From: Anaerolineaceae bacterium
GTDB lineage: Bacteria > Chloroflexota > Anaerolineae > JAAYZQ01
Length of the DNA stretch: 5,931 nucleotides
NCBI GenBank assembly: GCA_012514775.1
Contig: JAAYZQ010000619.1
Coordinates: 1 to 5,931, forward strand
Direction of reading: 5' to 3'
This document shows, piece by piece, positions 1-4,061 of the stretch. The stretch's first letter is position 1. Every line of letters starts with the position of its first letter. The position numbers and the translations under genes are program-made. Under the pieces are notes generated by a model. The model saw only the letters and a program-made list of their open reading frames with translations. It had not been told where the DNA came from and did not search any database.

Positions 1-255
1 CAGCGGAATCCGCAGCCCGTCGTGGCTGAAGCCTTTGACATAATTGTCCTTGTTCTTGACCAGGATGTGCTGGACGTGCTCCGGGCGGACGAACTGCATC
101 AGGGGCTGCGGTCCCATCTTGGCGCGGGCGACGTCGCCATACTCCTGCCACAGCTCGTACCAGAACTCCAGCGTGCCTTTGGCGCGCATGGCGCCGATGC
201 TGCCGATGAGCGGCAGGCCCTTGGGACCGGGGGCGGACTTCAGGGTTTCGGCCAT
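1..255 (-). CDS. Cytochrome P450, N-terminal part (runs off left edge)
   Basis: The gene reads leftward from ATG at 255-253, and 85 codons are visible before the window ends. The protein begins MAETLKSAPGPKGLPLIGS. The proline-rich PGPKGLPLIGS stretch (residues 9-19) is the hinge seen at the start of P450s. It is followed by an 'FWYELWQEYGDVARAKMG' segment (about 31-48) and 'VRPEHVQHILVKNKDNYVKG' (56-75), which match the A-helix, beta-1 and B-helix region of the family. There is no membrane anchor before the hinge, so a soluble bacterial P450 is expected. The haem-binding Cys and the ExxR motif lie outside the window. The start is supported by a strong ribosome site, AAAGGAGG, 5 bases upstream. 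P450s are haem monooxygenases that use O2 and two electrons; this one's substrate cannot be told. It is divergent from the sensor kinase gene. The family call is firm, the subfamily unknown. Confidence 0.88.
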   Translation of the reverse strand, partial: MAETLKSAPGPKGLPLIGSIGAMRAKGTLEFWYELWQEYGDVARAKMGPQPLMQFVRPEHVQHILVKNKDNYVKGFSHDGLRIPL

Positions 256-260
256 AGAGG

Positions 261-268
261 CCTCCTTT
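261..268 (-). promoter_or_regulatory. Ribosome binding site of the P450 gene
   Basis: Read on the minus strand the bases are AAAGGAGG, close to a full Shine-Dalgarno match. The site lies 5 bases before the ATG at 255 and fixes that start codon. Confidence 0.85.
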
Positions 269-306
269 CATGGGCCGCGATGCAGGGCTTCATGATGGGT
301 GCGATG

Positions 307-335
307 AGTACACGCCAGGTTTGTTGAGCTGTCAA
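307..335 (-). promoter_or_regulatory. Sigma70-like promoter for the P450 gene
   Basis: On the minus strand there is a perfect -35 box TTGACA (335-330), a 17-base spacer, and a -10 box TGTACT (312-307, 4 of 6 consensus bases). Transcription would begin near 300, giving a leader of roughly 45 bases before the P450 ATG. A palindrome, TGTTGA-N4-TCAACA, overlaps the -35 box, so the promoter may be repressed or otherwise controlled there. The call rests on sequence match only. Confidence 0.6.
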
Positions 336-337
336 CA
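322..337. promoter_or_regulatory. Palindrome over the P450 -35 box (candidate operator)
   Basis: The plus strand reads TGTTGA-GCTG-TCAACA, a perfect 6-bp inverted repeat with a 4-base centre. It covers the TTGACA -35 box of the leftward promoter. A dimeric regulator binding here would be expected to block RNA polymerase. It is not an FNR box, which has the form TTGAT-N4-ATCAA, nor a CRP site. The protein that binds it cannot be named from sequence. Confidence 0.4.
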
Positions 338-378
338 GGCCGGACTGATACGGCTATTACATCGTTTTTTGACTGCCG

Positions 379-451
379 CCGGGATCGCCGCGCGCCAGGT
401 CGGCAAGTTGCGTGTAAAGAGAAACGCCGAGCGGGCTCTCGGCGATCCCGG
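379..451. repeat. 12-bp inverted repeat with a competing internal hairpin
   Basis: CCGGGATCGCCG at 379-390 is the exact reverse complement of CGGCGATCCCGG at 440-451, with 49 bases between the arms. Within the interval, CGCCGAG (425-431) and CTCGGCG (438-444) form a second perfect 7-bp stem with a 6-base loop. The two structures share bases 440-444, so in RNA they would be mutually exclusive. No U-run follows on either strand, so this is not a simple terminator. It lies upstream of the rightward promoter and upstream of the leftward one, so neither predicted transcript contains it. Confidence 0.6.
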
Positions 452-477
452 GCAACAGGACCACCCCCCGGCCATCG

Positions 478-506
478 TTGACGCAACGTCCGTTTCATGG
501 TAGAAT
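478..506 (+). promoter_or_regulatory. Sigma70-like promoter for the sensor kinase/response regulator operon
   Basis: A -35 box TTGACG (478-483, 5 of 6) and a -10 box TAGAAT (501-506, 5 of 6) are separated by the ideal 17 bases. Transcription would start near 512-514, leaving a leader of about 70 bases before the kinase ATG at 583. A small inverted repeat, GACC-TGT-GGTC (508-518), sits at the predicted start point and could be an operator or a leader hairpin, but it is short. Confidence 0.65.
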
Positions 507-582
507 CGACCTGTGGTCAGAATGGTGCGACGGGCAACAAAAAAGGTCTGGCGATAGAGGTGAAGGCGTGGTGGCGTAGGCG

Positions 583-2568
583 ATGATGGGCAGCGTTTTG
601 GACTGGTTGGGAGATGCCGGCCTTCTGTTCTTTATCAATGGCCTTGCTTTCTTTGCCCTGGGCCTGTCCGTCGCTCTGGAGGCGCACAGCACCCACTGGA
701 CCCTCATGGGCAAACGGTTGCCCCTGTTGGCGGCCTGGGGGCTCGTGGCCTCCCTGGGGAACTGGCTGCAGATGTTCCTCATTCTCCGGGGATTCGCCCT
801 TCCGCCAGATGCTGCCCTGGTCCTCGATACCGTCCGGTTGCTCTGTCTGGTCCTGTCCTCCCTGCTACTCGTGCAGTTTGGCTTGCAGTTGCTCGTCGCC
901 CATCGCCCCGGCTATGCCTGGCTGCGCACGGGTTTCTGGGTCCTGGCCGCCGTCTTCCTGGGGGTTGTCGCGACGATCCTCTCGCGATCCCAGGCCTCCC
1001 ATGGAGACGCCGTCGCCATGGTCGAGACCTGGACGCGAAACCTGATCTATGCTCCCGGGCTCGCACTGACCTCTTTTGCCTTTCTCACCCAACGCAGTGT
1101 CCTCCAAAAGATCAAGCTGCACAGTGTTGCCCGGGACTGCCTGGGTGCTGCCATCGTCATCGGCCTGAAGATGGTCCTCTCTGGCCTGATGGCGGTTCCC
1201 ATTCTCAGCATTGTGGGAGCCCCGCGACCTGCGTGGCTCCTGGCGCTTCAGGTTCTCCGCACCCTCACGACAGTTGCGTTTGCCTTCTTTGTGGTGCGCA
1301 TCCTGCGGGGCTTTGAATCCGAGCGGCGCCAGAGGCTCGACTCAGCCATTCAGGACCAGCTCAGGGCAAAGGAAGAAGCGCTGGCGGTCCAGGGCAAGGT
1401 CTGCGCCGAGATCGAGCGCTGGGGTGCCTCCATGGCCAACATGGTGCAGACCGTTTCCTCGGCCATCAGCCAGACCGCCTCGCTGGAGGAAACCCTGCAG
1501 ACCGTGCTCCGCGAGACGATCCGCCTGATCGGCCTGAAGAGTGGTGCCGTCTTTCTCCTGGACGAGCAGGAACCCGTGCTTCGCCTGGTTGCTCAAGAGG
1601 CCCTGCCCGAATGGCTGTGCGACCACCTCAGGGAGGTCAGGGTGGGGGACGGCCTGGCCGGCTGGGTTGCCGGCGAAGAGAAGGTGTTGGTGGTCGAGGA
1701 CACAGCACAGGACCCCAGGCCCTTTATTCCCAGGGGCGAGGAGGTGGTCAAGTTCTACGTCGGCGTGCCCCTCCGTGCCCGCGGCAAGGTTGTGGGCGTG
1801 ATGCACGTCTCCGGCCCCGAGCGACACGAGCTGTCCGCCGAGCAAATCGCCCTCCTGGTCGCCGCGGGCCAGCAATTGGGTGTTGCCATCGAAAACTCGA
1901 GGCTCTACGAGCGCGTGCGCTCGCTGGCCACTGCCGAAGAGCGAAACCGCGTGGCCCGCTCTATTCACGACAGCCTCTGCCAGCTCCTGGGTTACCTGAA
2001 CCTGAAGGCCGCCAGTGCCGAGCATCTGCTGGCGAACGGTCAAACCGAGCGCGCGCAGGAAGAGCTTGTCGAGGTGAAGCGAATTGCACAGGATGCTTAC
2101 GCCGATGCCCGCGAGGCCATTTTCAGCCTGAGGACGACGGCCTCCGAGGTCGGCTTCTTGCCGGCGCTGAGGGCCTACCTGGACGAATTTCAGGCGCACT
2201 ACAGGCTAAAGACAGAGCTGATCCTCGACGGCGTTTCCCTTGCCGATCTGGGCGCCGATGCCAGCATGCAGGTCTCGTGCATTATCCAGGAAGCGTTGAC
2301 CAACGTGCGCAAGCACGCCAGCGCCACCAGGGTATGCCTCCGTTTTGAGCCCTGCGGGTCGGGCGTGCAGGTCAGCATTGACGACGATGGCCGCGGTTTC
2401 GATCCGGAGCAGACCGCCCAGACCCGCGGGCTGCACTTTGGGTTGTCGGTGATGCGCGAGCGGGCGACGAGCATTGGAGGCAAGTTGACGTTGAGTTCAG
2501 GGCCTGGCGAGGGCACGAGAGTGCTCCTTTGGGTCCCTGGCCGGGGAAGAGTGATAGAGAATGAATGA
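583..2568 (+). CDS. 7-TM membrane sensor histidine kinase with GAF domain (NarL-partner type, HisKA_3)
   Basis: This 661-residue kinase should autophosphorylate on histidine and pass the phosphate to the regulator encoded next. Seven hydrophobic segments are visible at about 13-33, 46-68, 82-106, 116-134, 151-168, 186-211 and 218-242. A charged helical linker (244-295) and a GAF sensor domain (about 300-443) follow. The dimerisation/phosphoacceptor helix contains EERNRVARSIHDSL with the acceptor His462. The HATPase_c domain shows an N box around Asn574 (EALTNVRKHA), a DDDGRGFD G1 box at 600-607, and a later GLHFGLSVMRERA plus GPGEGT. This is the short-helix HisKA_3 class that pairs with LuxR-type regulators. 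The first segment (FFINGLAFFALGL) resembles a 7-TM input domain I recall from other bacterial kinases; its ligand is unknown to me. A TAG at 577-579 lies in frame just upstream, so the start is ATG 583 or 586, with only a weak ribosome site. Confidence 0.95.
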   Translation: MMGSVLDWLGDAGLLFFINGLAFFALGLSVALEAHSTHWTLMGKRLPLLAAWGLVASLGNWLQMFLILRGFALPPDAALVLDTVRLLCLVLSSLLLVQFGLQLLVAHRPGYAWLRTGFWVLAAVFLGVVATILSRSQASHGDAVAMVETWTRNLIYAPGLALTSFAFLTQRSVLQKIKLHSVARDCLGAAIVIGLKMVLSGLMAVPILSIVGAPRPAWLLALQVLRTLTTVAFAFFVVRILRGFESERRQRLDSAIQDQLRAKEEALAVQGKVCAEIERWGASMANMVQTVSSAISQTASLEETLQTVLRETIRLIGLKSGAVFLLDEQEPVLRLVAQEALPEWLCDHLREVRVGDGLAGWVAGEEKVLVVEDTAQDPRPFIPRGEEVVKFYVGVPLRARGKVVGVMHVSGPERHELSAEQIALLVAAGQQLGVAIENSRLYERVRSLATAEERNRVARSIHDSLCQLLGYLNLKAASAEHLLANGQTERAQEELVEVKRIAQDAYADAREAIFSLRTTASEVGFLPALRAYLDEFQAHYRLKTELILDGVSLADLGADASMQVSCIIQEALTNVRKHASATRVCLRFEPCGSGVQVSIDDDGRGFDPEQTAQTRGLHFGLSVMRERATSIGGKLTLSSGPGEGTRVLLWVPGRGRVIENE

Positions 2569-3223
2569 TCCACTGCGTATCTTGTTGGTCGATGATCACA
2601 CCTTGTTCCGCTGCGGGCTGGCAGCCTTGCTCGACCAGCGGCCGGACTTTCAGGTCGTCGGCGAGGCCGGCAACGGCCTCGAGGCCGTCGACGCCGCCAG
2701 GCAAACGGTGCCCGACGTCATCCTCATGGACGTCCACATGCCCAAGTGCGATGGTCTTCAGGCCATGAGCCTCATCAAGCGCGAGATGCCCCACGTGCGC
2801 GTCATCATGCTCACCGTGTCGGATCACGACGCCGATCTGTTTGCCGCGATCAAGCAGGGAGCCGACGGCTACCTGCTCAAGAACCTGGAACCCGGGCAGT
2901 TGTTCGAGCAGTTGGAAGGAGCCCGGCGGGGTGAGGCCGCCATTACCGGGGCGATAGCGACCAAGATCCTGCAAGAGTTCAGGCAGCCGGCGGAAGGGCC
3001 GGCGCCCGCGCCCGAGACGGGCGAGGCGCTGACGGTCCGCGAGATCGAGGTCCTGCAGTGGATCGCCGAAGGCGCCACCAACCGGCAGATTGCCGAAGCC
3101 CTGTTCATCACCGAGAACACTGTCAAGATCCACTTGCGGAACATCCTTGAGAAGCTGCACCTGCAAAATCGCATTCAGGCGGCCGTGTACGCCGTTCGAA
3201 AAGGGCTGGTCGAGGAGTCCTGA
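2561..3223 (+). CDS. NarL/FixJ-family response regulator (receiver + LuxR-type HTH)
   Basis: This 220-residue protein has the normal length and order for the family. The receiver domain (about 5-120) has the acidic pair Asp11-Asp12, phosphoacceptor Asp57 (in VILMDVHMP), switch Thr85 and conserved Lys107, so all catalytic positions are intact. A Pro/Ala/Glu-rich linker (about 143-155) leads to a LuxR-type helix-turn-helix (157-217) with the signatures LTVREIEVLQWIAEG, NRQIAEALFITENTVKIHL and NILEKL. The ATG lies inside the last codons of the kinase gene (ATGAATGA, 8-base overlap), which implies translational coupling and a cognate pair. A purine-rich GGGGAAGAG about 9 bases upstream can serve as ribosome site. 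It is a cytoplasmic DNA-binding regulator. Its targets are not shown directly, but the downstream molybdoenzyme and the divergent P450 are the obvious local candidates. Confidence 0.96.
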   Translation: MNDPLRILLVDDHTLFRCGLAALLDQRPDFQVVGEAGNGLEAVDAARQTVPDVILMDVHMPKCDGLQAMSLIKREMPHVRVIMLTVSDHDADLFAAIKQGADGYLLKNLEPGQLFEQLEGARRGEAAITGAIATKILQEFRQPAEGPAPAPETGEALTVREIEVLQWIAEGATNRQIAEALFITENTVKIHLRNILEKLHLQNRIQAAVYAVRKGLVEES

Positions 3224-3294
3224 GTTCCCGCCTGGCCCGGATGGACCACGGCGCCTGGCTCGAGTGGGCCATCCACAGCGGCGCACATCTTGCC

Positions 3295-3318
3295 TGACCG
3301 GGTGATCCTTGACCGGGT
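3295..3318 (+). repeat. 9-bp direct repeat before the terminator
   Basis: TGACCGGGT occurs at 3295-3303 and again at 3310-3318, a 15-base period, in the tail of the two-component operon just before its terminator. No function is evident; it may be chance or the remnant of a local duplication. Confidence 0.5.
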
Positions 3319-3328
3319 TCCCATGTCG

Positions 3329-3359
3329 AAGGGGCTATCAGAAGATAGCCCCTTTTCTT
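3329..3359 (+). terminator. Rho-independent terminator of the kinase/regulator operon
   Basis: GGGGCTATC (3331-3339) and GATAGCCCC (3344-3352) form a perfect 9-bp stem with an AGAA loop. The flanking A-A and T-T pairs extend it to 11 bp. TTTTCTT follows directly. The terminator lies about 105 bases after the regulator stop, and no gene intervenes. It separates the two-component operon from the receiver-like gene, which therefore needs its own promoter. Confidence 0.93.
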
Positions 3360-3382
3360 GATCAAATTCGCCTGCCCGGGTG

Positions 3383-3411
3383 TTTCCCCCGCGCCGCAAA
3401 GCGAGTATACT
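3383..3411 (+). promoter_or_regulatory. Candidate sigma70-like promoter for the receiver-like gene
   Basis: A good -10 box TATACT (3406-3411, 5 of 6) is preceded at 17 bases by a poor -35 box TTTCCC (3383-3388, 3 of 6). A promoter is expected here because a strong terminator lies just upstream. A weak -35 box would suit an activated promoter. The predicted leader is about 75 bases and contains a Shine-Dalgarno-like AAGGAAGGAG (3441-3450) that is too far from the ATG at 3492 to serve it. Confidence 0.42.
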
Positions 3412-3491
3412 GCATTGTGCCGAATCATCGCGCACAGCTCAAGGAAGGAGTTGGAGAGAACGTATCGCCAAGCTTTGGGAAGAGAGCTAGC

Positions 3492-3845
3492 ATGCACATA
3501 CTCGTGATCTCGGACAGATCCATGTTCGGAGAGGGGCTCTGCGCTCTCTTGAGCGACCGGAGCGAGTTCCAGGTCCTCAGGATGGGAGTTCATGTCGAGA
3601 GACAAGAGGTGCTGGCACAGGTGGCTCTACACCGGCCCGACGTGATCATCCTCCTGGACTGCCCGGAGGAGGAGAACGGTCTCTCTCTTGCGGCCGTTCG
3701 CTGCCTGAAAAACGGCTGGGTGCGCAAGATCGTAACGGTCGATCGGCGGGACAACTCCCTGTGCATCCTGAGGTGCAGGCGATGCGCCATCGAGCACGTG
3801 CAGAACCTGGTAGAGGCGATCATGGACGATGTGCAGGATCCCTAG
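3492..3845 (+). CDS. Small orphan receiver-like (pseudo-receiver) protein
   Basis: This 117-residue protein has no output domain. Its N-terminus, HILVISDRSMFGEGLCALL and then EFQVL, parallels the adjacent regulator's RILLVDDHTLFRCGLAALL and DFQVV, so it has the receiver fold start. RPDVIILLDCPEE (48-60) matches the phosphoacceptor strand, but Asp56 is one residue further along than in the regulator (PDVIILLD against PDVILMD). Only one acidic residue (Asp8) remains of the usual pair, and the conserved Lys is absent, so normal phosphorylation is doubtful. Thr82 could be the switch Thr. The C-terminal part, DNSLCILRCRRC...EHVQNLVEAI, replaces the usual alpha4-beta5. I recall similar small proteins in Chloroflexota-like genomes but cannot verify it. 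ATG 3492 is chosen because homology starts there and GGGAAGAGAG lies just upstream; the frame stays open further left without recognisable protein. The likely role is modulating a phosphorelay by protein contact (inference). Confidence 0.78.
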   Translation: MHILVISDRSMFGEGLCALLSDRSEFQVLRMGVHVERQEVLAQVALHRPDVIILLDCPEEENGLSLAAVRCLKNGWVRKIVTVDRRDNSLCILRCRRCAIEHVQNLVEAIMDDVQDP

Positions 3846-3939
3846 TTCTTGCCTTGCAGCCGAGGACTTTTGCCACCTCGAAATGAGGAGGATGCCGGAA
3901 AGACCCAGCACAAGGTTGCGAACATGATCCAGTATCGAC

Positions 3940-3967
3940 TTAAAACATTGAAGAATCATCTTAAAAT
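3940..3967 (+). promoter_or_regulatory. Weak candidate promoter for the molybdoenzyme gene
   Basis: TTAAAA (3940-3945, 4 of 6 of a -35 box) and TAAAAT (3962-3967, 5 of 6 of a -10 box) are 16 bases apart. If used, transcription would start inside the palindromic repeat, putting its right hairpin in the mRNA leader. The region is AT-rich by chance, so this is only a candidate. CTTAAAA itself occurs twice here (3939-3945 and 3960-3966), 21 bases apart, which could also be a pair of protein-binding half sites. Confidence 0.25.
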
Positions 3968-4052
3968 GTAGGGGCGGACCCTTGCGGTCGCCCTGTTGGG
4001 CAGGTGCAAGACCTGCCCCTACCCTGAATTATTGAGAAGATAAACATTGAAG
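3943..4052 (+). repeat. 11-bp direct repeat flanking the palindromic element
   Basis: AAACATTGAAG is found at 3943-3953 and again at 4042-4052, on either side of the two-hairpin element, at 14 and 19 bases from its edges. The right copy runs into the ribosome site of the molybdoenzyme gene. The copies are not directly abutting the element, so a simple target-site duplication is not supported. Confidence 0.55.
3968..4022. repeat. Palindromic two-hairpin repeat (REP/MITE-like, GTAGGGGC...GCCCCTAC)
   Basis: The 55-base unit is bounded by 8-bp inverted ends GTAGGGGC (3968-3975) and GCCCCTAC (4015-4022). It contains two adjacent hairpins. The left has stem GGGCGGACC/GGTCGCCC (3972-3980/3986-3993, one bulged G) and loop CTTGC. 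The right has a perfect stem GGGCAGGT/ACCTGCCC (3998-4005/4011-4018) and loop GCAAG. The loops are exact complements, and TGTT joins the two halves. The layout matches a class of dispersed intergenic palindromes that I remember from many bacterial genomes, including Chloroflexota; copy number here cannot be tested from one window. No transposase is present, so any movement would be non-autonomous. It lies 39 bases before the molybdoenzyme ATG. Confidence 0.75.
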
Positions 4053-4056
4053 GAGG
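4050..4056 (+). promoter_or_regulatory. Ribosome binding site of the molybdoenzyme gene
   Basis: AAGGAGG, a near-perfect Shine-Dalgarno sequence, ends 5 bases before the ATG at 4062 and decides that start. Confidence 0.85.
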
Positions 4057-4061
4057 AATAT

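Larger units (their letters stand above)
256..582. other. Divergent intergenic region between P450 and sensor kinase
   Basis: This 327-base gap has no convincing gene on either strand. From left to right it holds the P450 ribosome site and promoter, a palindromic candidate operator, a T6 run at 365-370, a 12-bp inverted repeat with a competing internal hairpin (379-451), and a rightward promoter at 478-506. The short open frames crossing it lack a good ribosome site and show no recognisable protein features. Confidence 0.7.
3846..4061. other. Intergenic region before the molybdoenzyme gene
   Basis: These 216 bases have no supported gene. The left half (3846-3967) is AT-richer towards its end and has only short weak hairpins, such as CGAGG/CCTCG at 3861-3880; I see no clear terminator for the receiver-like gene. 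The right half holds the palindromic repeat (3968-4022) and the ribosome site of the molybdoenzyme gene. The molybdoenzyme could be read through from the receiver-like gene or have its own weak promoter. Confidence 0.6.

Noticed and set aside
22..327. Plus-strand open frame opposite the P450 start
   Set aside because: It is antisense to the P450 N-terminus, whose hinge motif and ribosome site are clear, and it crosses the P450 promoter.
508..518. GACC-TGT-GGTC inverted repeat as an operator at the kinase transcription start
   Set aside because: Four-base arms are too short to support a separate feature; it is noted only within the promoter entry.
1342..2199. Long minus-strand open frame (285 codons) opposite the kinase gene
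   Set aside because: It lies wholly antisense to a clearly real kinase with intact motifs, shows no recognisable domain, and is expected in GC-rich DNA as a shadow of the coding strand.
2372..3286. Minus-strand open frame (304 codons) opposite the kinase end and the response regulator
   Set aside because: It spans two real plus-strand genes and their overlap, has low-complexity Gly/Leu/Arg-rich composition and no family resemblance.
3309..3491. Upstream in-frame extension of the receiver-like gene from ATG 3309
   Set aside because: The extension would run through the strong terminator stem and the putative promoter, has no protein resemblance, and receiver homology begins exactly at ATG 3492.
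3948..3958. FNR-type box near TTGAAGAATCA
   Set aside because: The half sites are separated by the wrong number of bases and do not match TTGAT-N4-ATCAA.
3968..4022. Palindromic element as a Rho-independent terminator
   Set aside because: The hairpins are followed by CTACCCTGAATT on the plus strand and ATTTTAAGATG on the minus strand, not a clean U-run; the bounded inverted ends fit a dispersed repeat better.
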